From Pleurocapsa sp. FMAR1 (GTDB taxonomy: Bacteria > Cyanobacteriota > Cyanobacteriia > Cyanobacteriales > Xenococcaceae): a stretch of DNA of 64,000 nucleotides. The notes beneath the pieces were generated by a model, which had not been told where the DNA came from, ran no database searches, and saw only the letters and a program-made list of their open reading frames with translations. A program made the translations under genes and the position numbers. Each line of letters begins with the position of its first letter. Position 1 is the first letter of the stretch. The stretch is from positions 1,922,001 through 1,986,000 of the forward strand of contig NZ_OY762512.1 in the NCBI RefSeq assembly GCF_963665995.1, in the 5' to 3' direction. Of the stretch, positions 38,257-47,157 are shown piece by piece.

Positions 38257-38862
38257 ATGCGCGATTACGAAGTTAGCCAAAGGCATCGCGTCATATCTTG
38301 GCTAAAAAAAAATGTATCTGAAGATCGTTTGCAACATATTTTAGGGGTAGAACAAACCTGCATTTCTCTGGCGCGCTGCCACCAAGTAGATGAGCAGCAG
38401 GCAGCGCAGGCTGGTTTAATGCACGATTTAGCGAAGTTTTTTTCGCCCCGCAAACTTCTTAAACTGGCGACAGAAGCCAAGATTCCAGTTGATGAAATAT
38501 GTTTTAGTAATCCTCATTTACTGCACGCAGAGGTAGGTGCGGTAATTGCTCAACGAGAATTTGAAGTTAAAGATTTACAAGTTTTGAATGCTATTGGTAA
38601 CCATACTTTAGGTACGCCACAGATGAGCAGATTAAGCTGCGTTGTCTATATTGCTGATGCTTTAGAACCAGGTAGGGGAGATAACCCAGAATTAGCAGCA
38701 ATGCGTAACGTGGCTAAGGAAAATCTTTACAAATGTGTACAGCAAACTAGTGATTATTCCCTAAAATATTTAGTAAGCAAGCAAAAAGTCATTCATCCCC
38801 GCACTGTCTTAACTAGAAATTGGGCTTGGGCTAAAGCTAGAGAAAGTCCCCCCTCTCCCTAA
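38257..38862 (+). CDS. yqeK: YqeK, HD-domain symmetrical Ap4A hydrolase
   Basis: A 201-residue HD-domain metal-dependent phosphohydrolase. Metal ligands are in LQHILGVEQTCISLARCH, the HD pair in QAGLMHDLAKF, then LLHAEVGAVIA, IGNHTLGTPQMS and VVYIADALEPGRG. Proteins of this family split diadenosine tetraphosphate to two ADP. It is followed by rsfS, CGLD27 and an asparaginase gene on the same strand; this yqeK-rsfS order is common in bacteria. Confidence 0.92.
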   Translation: MRDYEVSQRHRVISWLKKNVSEDRLQHILGVEQTCISLARCHQVDEQQAAQAGLMHDLAKFFSPRKLLKLATEAKIPVDEICFSNPHLLHAEVGAVIAQREFEVKDLQVLNAIGNHTLGTPQMSRLSCVVYIADALEPGRGDNPELAAMRNVAKENLYKCVQQTSDYSLKYLVSKQKVIHPRTVLTRNWAWAKARESPPSP

Positions 38863-38929
38863 GCTGTAAACCAAATTAATCCAGAATCCAATTAATACTT
38901 AACTTAGAAACCATAAAAATATATTTTGA

Positions 38930-39346
38930 ATGAGTAAATTATCATCAGAACAAGCAATTAGCACTCAAGAAAATTTTTCCATTTCCTCAGATGTTGACAG
39001 CAAAGAGTTGGCTTGGCAAATAGCCGTGGCTGCTGAGGACAAGAAAGCTCAAGATATCGTCCTCTTAAAAGTTGACGAAGTTTCATATTTAGCTGATTAT
39101 TTTGTGATCGTTACAGGATTTTCCCAAACCCAGCTAAAAGCGATCGCCGAATCTATCGAAGATCGCTTAGAAGAGCAGTTTAGTCGGCAACCTATAAGAG
39201 TCTCAGGCAAGAGAGAAGGCAACTGGATAGTACAAGACTATGGAGATGTAATTGCCCACGTCTTTCTTCCCGAAGACAGAGAATACTATAATTTAGAAGC
39301 CTTCTGGGGACACGCCGAACGTATAGAATTTTCTCAGCCTAGTTAA
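38930..39346 (+). CDS. rsfS: ribosome silencing factor RsfS
   Basis: A 138-residue protein of the RsfS/Iojap family. It binds ribosomal protein L14 and blocks subunit joining when nutrients are limited. The conserved core is ADYFVIVTGFSQTQLKAIAE, then GKREGNWIVQDYGDVIAHVF and FWGHAERIEF. It has an N-terminal extension of about 25 residues before the domain. It is 67 bases after yqeK and 13 bases before the CGLD27 gene, so probably part of one transcript. Confidence 0.95.
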   Translation: MSKLSSEQAISTQENFSISSDVDSKELAWQIAVAAEDKKAQDIVLLKVDEVSYLADYFVIVTGFSQTQLKAIAESIEDRLEEQFSRQPIRVSGKREGNWIVQDYGDVIAHVFLPEDREYYNLEAFWGHAERIEFSQPS

Positions 39347-39359
39347 ATATTTTTGTAGC

Positions 39360-39863
39360 ATGAATAAATCCACAGTTAACTTCTGCCCAGTTCCAATTGA
39401 ACAACAGCCAATTCATGAATACGAGCAGTTAAAAGCGTCCTGGTTGTTTGACTGGGGAGTTTTAGCAATAGGTCTGTATAGTAAAAAAATAGCTTGGGTG
39501 AGTTTTTGGAGTGGTATTTTCGCTACAACTTTAGCTATGTCCATCTTCTCTCCTCAAGAAGACCTACTTCAGTTTATTTTGTCTAGCACAGTTGGAATTT
39601 GTTTATTGACTGGGTTATTTTTGTCGAGAATTTACTTAGGTTGGCATTACGTTAAAAATCGTCTCCAGAGCGATCGCATTTTTTATGAAGAATCAGGGTG
39701 GTATGATGGGCAAACCTGGCTCAAACCTAGCAGTATGTTAGATCGCGATCGCTTAATTGTTAGTTATCAAATCGAGCCTATTTTAGGTCGCCTACATAAT
39801 ACTTACGGTTTGCTAGCAGCAATTACTATCCTAAGTGCCTTAGTTTGGCTAACTTGTGTCTAA
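39360..39863 (+). CDS. CGLD27-like (DUF1230) membrane protein
   Basis: A 167-residue protein with two hydrophobic segments at about residues 48-65 and 74-92 and a third at the C-terminus. The conserved N-terminal CPVPIEQQPIHEYEQLKAS and the later RDRLIVSYQIEPILGRLHNT are hallmarks of this family, found in cyanobacteria, algae and plants and linked to chloroplast iron or light acclimation. Biochemical role unknown. It overlaps no gene but its end lies just before the asparaginase start. Confidence 0.88.
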   Translation: MNKSTVNFCPVPIEQQPIHEYEQLKASWLFDWGVLAIGLYSKKIAWVSFWSGIFATTLAMSIFSPQEDLLQFILSSTVGICLLTGLFLSRIYLGWHYVKNRLQSDRIFYEESGWYDGQTWLKPSSMLDRDRLIVSYQIEPILGRLHNTYGLLAAITILSALVWLTCV

Positions 39864-39901
39864 GTTGGTCGTGTCCATATTTTTTATTAATTCAATACCG
39901 A

Positions 39902-40855
39902 ATGAATAGGGGAAAAAGAACTCATACACCGTCTTTAGAAGTCCATTTACTACGCGAAGGCATTTTAGAATCATCCCATCATGTAGAAGCGACTGTTTGC
40001 GACAGTAAAGGACGTGTTTTATTGCTGGCGGGAGACTCCCAAACATCAACTTTCATTCGCTCTGCTTTAAAGCCTTTTCAAGCTTTAGCAGTTACCAGCA
40101 CGGGAACTTTGCAAAAATATGGTTTGAGCGATCGCGATTTGGCGATTATGTGTAGCTCTCATCAAGGAAAAATTGAACAAGCAAGACAAGCATTTAATAT
40201 TCTTTGGCAAGCAGATGTCGATCCTTCGGCGTTAAAATGCCCTATTCCTCCTGGAGGAAATAATCGTTTAGAGTACAATTGTTCTGGAAAGCACGCAGGA
40301 GTTTTAGCCGTCTGCCAAAATCTTAATCTACCTCTCCATAGTTATCTAAAGCGATCGCATCCAGTACAAAAAATTATCCTTGATAAAATCTCAGAATTGC
40401 TAGAAATGCCTGGAGATGAATTTATCAGCGCGCAGGATGATTGTGGAATGATGACTTACTCGATGCAATTGCAGCAAATAGCTCATTTATATGCGCTTTT
40501 AGCAAATGGTAGCAGTATCGATTTAGAGCGTATTGCCCGCGCTATGACTTATTATCCCCGCATGATTGCTGGAGAGGGGGCATTTGATACTGAGTTAATG
40601 TGCTTGAGCGAAGGGGAATTAGTTAGCAAGTCGGGTGCAGAAGGTATTCAGTGCGTTGGTCGAGTTGGTCAAGGAATGGGGCTGGCTATTAAAGTAAAAG
40701 ATGGCGCAAAACGAGCTAAATATGCGATCGCGATTCATCTGTTAAGGCAAATGGGTTGGATTAGTCCCGCTATTGCTGAAAATTTGTCTGATACTTTTAT
40801 GCAGCTAACTCCTTCTAAACGCTTAGAAGCGGTTGGTGAGATGGCGATTTTATAG
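39902..40855 (+). CDS. asparaginase (L-asparaginase II family)
   Basis: About 317 residues of the family typified by Rhizobium thermolabile asparaginase, which is unrelated to E. coli AnsA/AnsB. Conserved patches are FIRSALKPFQALAV, IMCSSHQGKIEQ, NCSGKHAGVLAVC and SAQDDCGMMTYSM. It should hydrolyse asparagine to aspartate and ammonia. I start at ATG 39902 (MNRGKRTHT); an earlier in-frame ATG overlaps the CGLD27 gene and encodes an unlikely leader. Confidence 0.88.
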   Translation: MNRGKRTHTPSLEVHLLREGILESSHHVEATVCDSKGRVLLLAGDSQTSTFIRSALKPFQALAVTSTGTLQKYGLSDRDLAIMCSSHQGKIEQARQAFNILWQADVDPSALKCPIPPGGNNRLEYNCSGKHAGVLAVCQNLNLPLHSYLKRSHPVQKIILDKISELLEMPGDEFISAQDDCGMMTYSMQLQQIAHLYALLANGSSIDLERIARAMTYYPRMIAGEGAFDTELMCLSEGELVSKSGAEGIQCVGRVGQGMGLAIKVKDGAKRAKYAIAIHLLRQMGWISPAIAENLSDTFMQLTPSKRLEAVGEMAIL

Positions 40856-40997
40856 ACCTCGTGCATAAATCAGTTTTGTAGGGTGGGTAAATTCCAGAAA
40901 TTAGATAGTAGTATTCAATTAAATAATTGTTACCCACCAATTTCAAGGCGATCTGTTATAACCGTTTCAACTATTTTAAAATCAAACAATTAATAAA

Positions 40998-41804
40998 ATG
41001 GCAGCGAAACTGATGCGAACAATTGCTAATTTTTGTCGGGCTGCTGTTGTAGTTTTATTTCTGTTTTTGGCAGGGTGTTCTAGTCGAGCTTCTCAAAATA
41101 TCCACTTAAAGTATGGCAATCCTAGTCAAGCCAACGGCAGTTTTAATAATTATTTGCTGGAAAAACCTGGATATGCTCTTGCCTATAGTTGCCAAGCAGG
41201 GATAGCGAATTGGGTTAGCTGGCAACTTGACCAAAGTTGGTTAGGTACAGTTGATCGTTCAGATAATTTTCGTCCCGATGTAGATTTACCATCTGATTGC
41301 TACGTAGTAAGACCAAATGATTATCGGGGTAGTGGTTACGATCGCGGACATCTTATTCCCAGTGGCGATCGCACTGGGAATCTAAAAGACAACAGTGATA
41401 CGTTTTTGATGACTAATATGATTCCCCAATCCCCTGCCAACAATCGAGAAGTGTGGCGAGAATTAGAAAAATACTGTCGAGATTTGGTTTTTCAGGGCAA
41501 TGAGCTTTATATTGTCGCGGGAGGCAATGGTATTGCCAAAAAGATTGCCCAGAGTAAAGTGAACGTTCCTGAGTTTACCTGGAAGGTTGTTTTAGTTTTA
41601 GAACAGCCTAACGCTGAAATTACAGCGAACAATTCCTACACTATTGCTGTGTGGATGCCCAATTCAGAACAGGTAAGAAATACCAACTGGAGAGATTATG
41701 TATCCTCTGTAGATGAAATAGAAAAGAAAACAGGTTATAACTTTTTTGCCGAGATATCCAAGCCAGTACAGAAAAGGATTGAAAAATCAATCTATAGTTT
41801 ATAG
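40998..41804 (+). CDS. nucA: exported DNA/RNA non-specific endonuclease, lipoprotein
   Basis: A 268-residue ββα-metal nuclease of the NucA type. The N-terminus is a signal peptide ending in a lipobox (LFLAGCSS), so the mature enzyme is predicted to be lipid-anchored. The catalytic motif is DRGHLIPSGDRT, with asparagine in TNMIPQSPANNREVW as metal ligand. It cuts single- and double-stranded DNA and RNA outside the cytoplasm. Anabaena NucA needs the inhibitor NuiA; no nuiA is adjacent here. Confidence 0.92.
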   Translation: MAAKLMRTIANFCRAAVVVLFLFLAGCSSRASQNIHLKYGNPSQANGSFNNYLLEKPGYALAYSCQAGIANWVSWQLDQSWLGTVDRSDNFRPDVDLPSDCYVVRPNDYRGSGYDRGHLIPSGDRTGNLKDNSDTFLMTNMIPQSPANNREVWRELEKYCRDLVFQGNELYIVAGGNGIAKKIAQSKVNVPEFTWKVVLVLEQPNAEITANNSYTIAVWMPNSEQVRNTNWRDYVSSVDEIEKKTGYNFFAEISKPVQKRIEKSIYSL

Positions 41805-41844
41805 TTATACAGGTCAAATGTAAGCTGGAAAACTTTTTCAAGTT

Positions 41845-42022
41845 AAAAGCGATGAAGTGTGGTCTTTGCTGCACGGAAATGCCCTGAGTTAAAGGGCTGT
41901 CTTGGTGAGCATTCCCTTGCGACCTGACGGCGACGCGGGGTCTCACCGCTATTCCACTCTCGCGGTGGGGGTCACATGCGGCTCACGCCTTTGTCCCATG
42001 AACAACTTCATTTCTGAGCGAT
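41845..42022. repeat. structured GC-rich repeat, copy A
   Basis: A 178-base element whose 144-base core (41879-42022) matches 47575-47717 with one single-base indel. Ends carry a short inverted ATGAAGT (left GCGATGAAGT, right ACTTCAT). Inside are GCCCT/AGGGC, GTGAGC/GCTCAC and CACCGC/GCGGTG pairs that can nest into a compact fold. It is much richer in GC than its surroundings. It could be a non-autonomous mobile element or a structured RNA. It lies between nucA and petM. Confidence 0.85.
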
Positions 42023-42070
42023 TGCCATACTCAAGAAGCGATCGCTCTAATTAGCAACATAAATAACTGA

Positions 42071-42184
42071 TTATTCTGTTTCTCCGCCTTGGATTTTGAG
42101 AATGAGAAAACCCAAACTAAGTCCAACTAAAATCAGAATAGTACATAAAATTGCTCCGTTAAACAACATACTTTCCGCGCTCAT
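42071..42184 (-). CDS. petM: PetM, cytochrome b6f complex subunit 7
   Basis: A 37-residue membrane protein: [14 protein letters not shown], one hydrophobic helix ([15 protein letters not shown]), then KIQGGETE. This closely matches known cyanobacterial PetM proteins. It is a small subunit of the cytochrome b6f complex in the thylakoid membrane. AAGGAG lies nine bases upstream of the ATG (read on the minus strand), supporting translation. The gene is too short for common length cut-offs. Confidence 0.95.
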   Translation of the reverse strand: MSAESMLFNGAILCTILILVGLSLGFLILKIQGGETE

Positions 42185-42306
42185 ACTCGTTTCTCCTTTT
42201 TTCAGTCACAATTAATAATAGGTATTTTAAATCATTCAGTCCCATCACCCGTAACTTAATTATTGTCAAATAGTTTTTAGTGATTAGTTTTTAGTTTAAC
42301 CTTCAA

Positions 42307-43350
42307 ATGACTATAATTCCTTCTTTAGCTATAACCATGGGAGATCCTGCGGGGATTGGTCCTGAAATTATTCTTAAGGCTTTGGCAGACAAATCTTTGT
42401 CTGCAAGATGTCAGACTATGGTTGTTGGCAATCGTCAATTATTGCAGTTTACCTATGAACATTTATTAGAGCAAAGCCAGTTAACCGAGCAAGATTTAGC
42501 TAATCCTCAGTCTATTTCCGTGTTAGATATTCCTTTAGACAGTGCTATTACCTTAGGACAAGGTGATGCGGTCAGCGGTGGATTTAGCTTTGCCTGTTTA
42601 GAAAAAGCGATCGCCTTAACCCTAGAAAATAAATTTCAGGGCATCGTCACCGCCCCCATTGCCAAATCTCTTTGGAAAGCAGCGGGACATGATTATCCTG
42701 GTCAGACAGAAGTTTTGGCGCAAAAAGCAGGAGTAGATCGCTTTGGTATGCTGTTTGTGGGACGCTCTCCCCATACTGGTTGGATTTTACGCAGCTTGTT
42801 GGCAACTACCCACATTCCCTTAGCTGATGTACCCACAGCCTTAACACCGCAGCTTATGTCTCGTAAGCTAGATTTGCTAATTGAATGCTTATCCGAGGAT
42901 TTTGATATTGAGCAACCGCAAATTGCGATCGCGGGTTTAAATCCTCATAGTGGTGAAGCAGGACAGTTGGGTACAGAAGAACAAGACTGGCTCTTAGACT
43001 GGCTGCAAAAAGCCCAAGCGACACACCCTCAAGCAAAATTAGTTGGGCTAATTCCCCCCGATACTATGTGGGTAAAACCAGGACAGGCTTGGTACGGCAA
43101 TCATGAGCAGCAACCTAATACTGCCGACGCTTATCTAGCCTTGTATCATGACCAGGGTTTAATCCCTGTTAAGCTGATGGCATTCGATCAGGCAATTAAT
43201 ACCACTATTGGGCTGCCTTTTATTCGTACATCCCCCGATCACGGCACTGCCTTTGACATCGCAGGACAGGGTGTCGCTACTGCTAACAGCATGAAAGCAG
43301 CAATTGAACTGGCAATTCAAATTACCAAGCAACGAACATTTAAAAAGTAG
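42307..43350 (+). CDS. pdxA: PdxA, 4-hydroxythreonine-4-phosphate dehydrogenase
   Basis: Oxidises 4-hydroxythreonine-4-phosphate in vitamin B6 (PLP) synthesis by the DXP-dependent route. N-terminal [18 protein letters not shown] is diagnostic. Metal-binding histidines are in [24 protein letters not shown] and [14 protein letters not shown]. The 347-residue length is normal. No other pdx gene is adjacent. Downstream are two tandem 30-bp repeats and strong hairpins. Confidence 0.94.
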   Translation: MTIIPSLAITMGDPAGIGPEIILKALADKSLSARCQTMVVGNRQLLQFTYEHLLEQSQLTEQDLANPQSISVLDIPLDSAITLGQGDAVSGGFSFACLEKAIALTLENKFQGIVTAPIAKSLWKAAGHDYPGQTEVLAQKAGVDRFGMLFVGRSPHTGWILRSLLATTHIPLADVPTALTPQLMSRKLDLLIECLSEDFDIEQPQIAIAGLNPHSGEAGQLGTEEQDWLLDWLQKAQATHPQAKLVGLIPPDTMWVKPGQAWYGNHEQQPNTADAYLALYHDQGLIPVKLMAFDQAINTTIGLPFIRTSPDHGTAFDIAGQGVATANSMKAAIELAIQITKQRTFKK

Positions 43351-43389
43351 GAACGAATCGCACCACCGCCATAAACTGTCGGTGATTTA

Positions 43390-43453
43390 AGTCCCTGCGG
43401 GGATTACCCCTTGGCTAGTTGTTAGTCCCTGCGGGGATTACCCCTTGGCTAGT
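43390..43453. repeat. two tandem 30-bp palindromic repeats
   Basis: Exact copies at 43390-43419 and 43424-43453, separated by four bases. Each holds CCCTGCGGGG and GGGGATTACCCC, which can pair within the unit. A third, slightly different copy is at 33388-33417. They lie downstream of pdxA. With only two adjacent copies this is not a CRISPR array. Confidence 0.85.
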
Positions 43454-43492
43454 AGTCAATTGGAACTAAAAACTAACAACTAAATACTCAAC

Positions 43493-43554
43493 AGGCGAGT
43501 GGAATATGGCTCTTAAACAGAGCCATTTCCTCGCCTCAATCGTGCTTTAGCACG
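43493..43554. terminator. double hairpin between convergent pdxA and khpA
   Basis: The first hairpin has near-perfect arms of about 20 bases: AGGCGAG (43493) with CTCGCCT (43530), GGAA with TTCC, and ATGGCTCT (43506-43513) with AGAGCCAT (43519-43526) around a TAAAC loop. A second small hairpin CGTGC/GCACG follows at 43541-43554. Sited between convergent genes, it could end transcription from both sides. It could also be the leftover end of an IS200/IS605-type element, which often ends in such folds. Confidence 0.6.
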
Positions 43555-43597
43555 AGGCTTTAAACCCATTTATTAGACGGCAATTTGAGTATCACCC

Positions 43598-43996
43598 CTA
43601 CTTATTGGATATCTTAGGAGCAGGTTTAGCGGGGCTTTTTCTTCTTTGAGTTTTGCCCTGGGATCTACCGCGACCATCACCGCCAAAATCATCAGATTCA
43701 GGTGGTTCATCACTATAGATATCTAAAAAGACTGATTCACCATGGGCTAAGGCTGAAGTTTGAATCGTGGTTCTTATAGCTTGAATAGTGCGACCACCAC
43801 GACCAAAAACCTTACCGCGATCGCTTTTATCAAATGCAATTCGTAACCAAATCTTGCCATTACTCTTGTTTACTTCAGAGTGTATGCACAGGGTTTGGGG
43901 GTTGGCTAAAAACGGTTCGACCAGAAAGCGCGCTAGTTTTTCATAATCGTTACTAGTGACTGTCTGAGGATCAGACAATTCGGTCTTATTTGGCAT
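43598..43996 (-). CDS. khpA: KhpA-like KH-domain RNA-binding protein
   Basis: A 132-residue protein. The central KH domain shows [19 protein letters not shown] followed by the GxxG loop in [18 protein letters not shown]. KhpA binds RNA, often with KhpB, and affects cell size and RNA levels. The C-terminal 40 residues are disordered and rich in Gly, Arg and Lys. The start overlaps the end of rpsP by 11 bases, and ffh lies upstream: ffh-rpsP-khpA appear to form one operon. Confidence 0.93.
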   Translation of the reverse strand: MPNKTELSDPQTVTSNDYEKLARFLVEPFLANPQTLCIHSEVNKSNGKIWLRIAFDKSDRGKVFGRGGRTIQAIRTTIQTSALAHGESVFLDIYSDEPPESDDFGGDGRGRSQGKTQRRKSPAKPAPKISNK

Positions 43997-44237
43997 GAAC
44001 TTGATCGAATACTTGGGCTTTGTTCAGAATACTTCTTACAGTTTGGCTAGGCTGCGCACCCTGTTCCAACCTTTTGACGATGGCAGGAACATCAAGTCTA
44101 GTTTCGTCTGTACGGGGGTTATAAAAACCAAGTTCTTCGATGGGGCGACCATCTCTGCGAGTTTTGCTCTCTATAGCTACTATACGATAGCTAACTTCTC
44201 TTTTTTTACCGAAGCGTTTCAAACGTAATTTAATCAT
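43986..44237 (-). CDS. rpsP: 30S ribosomal protein S16
   Basis: An 83-residue protein of normal length. It begins [20 protein letters not shown] and contains [19 protein letters not shown], both typical of bacterial S16. It assembles early into the body of the 30S subunit. It lies 80 bases after ffh and overlaps khpA by 11 bases. Confidence 0.97.
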   Translation of the reverse strand: MIKLRLKRFGKKREVSYRIVAIESKTRRDGRPIEELGFYNPRTDETRLDVPAIVKRLEQGAQPSQTVRSILNKAQVFDQVHAK

Positions 44238-44317
44238 CAGTTATTCAAATTTGTCCTTTACGATTGTAATCTATCTATCTAGGTTTTCTCTAAAGTAAAC
44301 TCAGACAATCTCTGATT

Positions 44318-45760
44318 TTACAATGAGCCAAAGCCTTTTTTCTTCTTCTTTTTCTTTTTCCTTCTACCTTGATCTGGATAACCGCCTTCCATACCAGGCA
44401 TTCCCATGCCACCCATGCCAGGCATTCCCATGCTGCCCATACCAGGCATTCCCATGCCAGGCATTCCGCGACCCATATTCTGCATCATCGAACGCATTTT
44501 GCTAAAGTCTTTGACCAATTTTGTCACGTCTTTTTCTTCAAAGCCAGAGCCTTTAGCTACTCGACGGCGACGGCTAGGAGATTGGGATAATAAATCAGGA
44601 TCGGCTTTTTCGTCTTTGGTCATGGAGTTGATCATCGACTCAGTAATCTTTAGCTGAGTTTCTCCTTTAGCTAGGTCAGCACCGCTAATTTTTCCCATGC
44701 CAGGAATTAGCTTGAGGACTCCACCTAATGAACCCATGTTTTTGAGCAGACGCATTTGTTTAACAAAGTCGTTAAAGTCAAACTTTGCCTCCATGATTTT
44801 AGACTGCATCTTTTCGACATCAGCTAAATCAATTTCTTCTTGAGCTTTTTCTACCAGAGTTAAGATATCTCCCATATTCAAAATACGGGAAGCTAAACGA
44901 TCTGGATAAAAAGGTTCTAAAGCCTCTACTTTTTCGCCCACGCCGACAAACTTAATTGGCTGTCCTGATACCTGTCTGACAGATAGGGCTGCACCACCAC
45001 GACTATCACCGTCTAGCTTGGTTAAGATTGCGCCTGTAATGCCAATTTGATCGTGAAATGTATGGGTTAGGTTAGCTGCTTCCTGCCCTGTCATAGCATC
45101 TACCACCAAGAGCGTATCATCAGGCTTGATGGCATCTTTGATGCGGGATAGTTCCCCCATCATGTCTTGGTCTATTTGTAGTCGCCCTGCGGTATCGACA
45201 ATTACTGTGTCCACTCCAAGCTCTTTGGCTTTGACTATCCCTTGACGAGCAATTTCTACGGGGTCTGCATCTGTCCCCATTTCAAACACAGGAACATCAA
45301 TTTGATTACCTAAAGTAAGTAACTGATCGATCGCCGCAGGACGATATATGTCTGTTCCTACCATTAGGCAAGAACGCTCTTGTTTACGCAAATATAGAGC
45401 TAATTTGGCAGTAGCGGTAGTTTTACCTGTCCCCTGTAAACCAGCCATTAAAATTACCGTGGGGGGTCGATCTGCTTGGGCAAGGGGAACGTTGCTTTCC
45501 CCCATCACCTTGACTAGTTCATCGTAAACAATCTTGATAAACTGTTGTCCAGGGTTGACCCCAGAAATTACCCCTTCTCCTAATGCTTTTTCTTCTACAT
45601 CAGCAATAAAAGCTTTAACGACTTGGAGGTTAACATCGGCAGCCAAAAGAGCGCGACGTACTTCCTTTAAGGTGTCTTGAATATTGGCTTTAGATATCTT
45701 ATTCTGACCACGCAGCTTTTTCCAGGCATCGTCCAACTTATCCGCTAGAGCATCAAACAT
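44318..45760 (-). CDS. ffh: Ffh, signal recognition particle GTPase
   Basis: Binds signal peptides emerging from the ribosome and, with 4.5S/scRNA and FtsY, delivers them to the membrane. The NG domain holds GLQGTGKTTATAKLA (P-loop), DTAGRLQIDQDMMGEL and TKLDGDSRGG. The methionine-rich M domain has the RNA-binding SPSRRRRVAKGSG. The C-terminus has repeated GMPGM units and a run of eight lysines before GFGSL. Length 480. First gene of the ffh-rpsP-khpA group. Confidence 0.97.
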   Translation of the reverse strand: MFDALADKLDDAWKKLRGQNKISKANIQDTLKEVRRALLAADVNLQVVKAFIADVEEKALGEGVISGVNPGQQFIKIVYDELVKVMGESNVPLAQADRPPTVILMAGLQGTGKTTATAKLALYLRKQERSCLMVGTDIYRPAAIDQLLTLGNQIDVPVFEMGTDADPVEIARQGIVKAKELGVDTVIVDTAGRLQIDQDMMGELSRIKDAIKPDDTLLVVDAMTGQEAANLTHTFHDQIGITGAILTKLDGDSRGGAALSVRQVSGQPIKFVGVGEKVEALEPFYPDRLASRILNMGDILTLVEKAQEEIDLADVEKMQSKIMEAKFDFNDFVKQMRLLKNMGSLGGVLKLIPGMGKISGADLAKGETQLKITESMINSMTKDEKADPDLLSQSPSRRRRVAKGSGFEEKDVTKLVKDFSKMRSMMQNMGRGMPGMGMPGMGSMGMPGMGGMGMPGMEGGYPDQGRRKKKKKKKKGFGSL

Positions 45761-46077
45761 AGATTAATTTTATGATTTTAATTTTTTACTTATTTTAATA
45801 ATTTTCAGGTATTGAGTGAGTCTTGAGCAATTTAATTCTCTGTGTCTACTATTGTTTATGGTTAATCAATTCAGGCGATCGCTATACTATAAAATTATTT
45901 CCCAACAGCCAATTTAAACTAGTAAATATTTTAAGCATATCTAAATCTTCCAACTCAGCTATTTTTTTCCTATTGCTAGTAATGGCAAAAGCGATCGCAC
46001 TTTGGCTATTTTGATTAAAAGAATCAATACAGGTCTATTATGTAACTGCGATCGCTTCTACACTCTTAGCTTCGTTA
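45761..46077. other. intergenic region left of the IS630 element
   Basis: About 317 AT-rich bases with three HIP1-type sites. A 63-codon frame is present but has odd composition and no family resemblance, so I do not call it. Presumed ffh promoter near its left end. Confidence 0.4.
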
Positions 46078-47092
46078 CAGCGGTTTGCAGGTTTAAGAGG
46101 GACAGTAGCAGCAGTGAGCGAACCAGTTACGCAAATGTTTAGGATTAATTAAATCCATCGCTATTTTAATCAGCATATCGACCCTTTTGGAAGTCCTGGG
46201 AGAAAATTGTCTCAGGAAAGCCTTGAGTTGTGACCACCAATGTTCAATTGGATTAAATTCGGGAGAGTATGGAGACAGGTACAAAATCTTCGCGACCACT
46301 GCTTCAATTAAAGGTGCAATAGCTTCTACTTTATGTGCAGGCAAATTGTCCATCACCACCACTGCTCCTTTCCATAGCTGAGGCACTAAACACCTAGAAA
46401 CATAAACCTCAAACGCAGCCGCAGCCATTGAATCATTAAGCGTCATTACTGCTAGTATTTTAGACTCGCTGATTGCGCCGATAACACTTACCTTGCTACC
46501 TCGAGCAAACGGTTTGTAGTCATAGGCTCTCTCTCCAGGTGCAGCGCGAGCATGAGTTCTCATCAATCCGAGTAAAACACCCATTTCATCTAAAAACACG
46601 AGGTTTTGGGGATCTACATTTTTAACTTTTGCCCAATACTCTGCTCTTAGAAGCTGGACGCGCTCACGAATTGCTTGGCTGGAGCGAAGTGTTTTTTTTG
46701 AGTGGTAATTTTAATCTCTGAAATGTCCGACACATCGTACTTTGACTTACCCATAGTCCCGTCTCATCAAAAAGTAGCTCACAGTATTCTGCTAAAGTCG
46801 CATCAGTCTGTTTTTTAAAGATGGCTATCAGCTCGGCTTTATATTTCCGAACAGGACTTACCATCGACCCGCCCTGCTTCCCTGGCAGGATATGCCCTTT
46901 TGTCCGCTTCTGAGTAATCAATCTTTGGACACAGTTTTTGCTCACACCGAAGCGTAGCGCAACTTTTCTCACCGAGCTATCACCTTTCTCGATCGCACTA
47001 ACTATCTTCTCTCGTAAATCTACAGAATAAGGCTTCATTTGTTACCTATTTTTATAACACTTTATTGTCCCCTATTTAGATGCAAATCGCTG
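46078..47092 (-). mobile_element. IS630 family insertion sequence
   Basis: About 1015 bases flanked by TA on each side (46076-46077 and 47093-47094), the target site of IS630/Tc1 elements. Terminal inverted repeats read CAGCGGTTTGCA on the left and CAGCGATTTGCA on the right, with looser similarity continuing for about 15 more bases (GGGACAGTA and GGGACAATA). It contains one transposase gene in two frames. The insertion site is intergenic between ffh and a DUF29 gene. Confidence 0.9.
46093..47038 (-). CDS. IS630 transposase, two frames joined at an A8 run
   Basis: The first frame (47038 to 46664) encodes the helix-turn-helix part: MKPYSVDLREKIVSAIEKGD, then VRKVALRFGVSKNCVQRLI. The second frame encodes the DDE catalytic part: LVFLDEMGVLLG, VVVMDNLPAHK and SPEFNPIEHWWSQLKAFLRQ. 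The frames overlap around eight A at 46692-46699, and moving one base forward (or two back) joins them as LPLKK to TLRSSQAIRERVQLL. IS630-group elements often use programmed frameshifting, so the element may be active; a one-base mutation is the alternative. Confidence 0.85.
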
Positions 47093-47157
47093 TAATGGTA
47101 AGTTAATAGCTAAGGTGCAGCAAAGTTTAGACAATTGTTTGCCCAACGATTGTCATT

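Noticed and set aside
41879-42022. tRNA or rRNA fragment as the origin of the structured repeat
   Set aside because: No T-arm, anticodon loop or conserved rRNA sequence could be matched.
43390-43453. CRISPR array
   Set aside because: Only two 30-bp repeats with a four-base gap; no spacers and no cas genes in the window.
44323-44657. Open frames opposite the 3' end of ffh, rich in Met-Pro and His
   Set aside because: They are mirror images of the GMPGM-coding repeats in ffh; no start context or family similarity.
45823-46014. 63-codon frame between ffh and the IS630 element
   Set aside because: Odd composition, no ribosome binding site, no family; probably chance in AT-rich DNA.
46093-47038. 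Two independent transposase genes
   Set aside because: One encodes the helix-turn-helix half, the other the DDE half, with overlapping frames inside one pair of inverted repeats; it is one gene.
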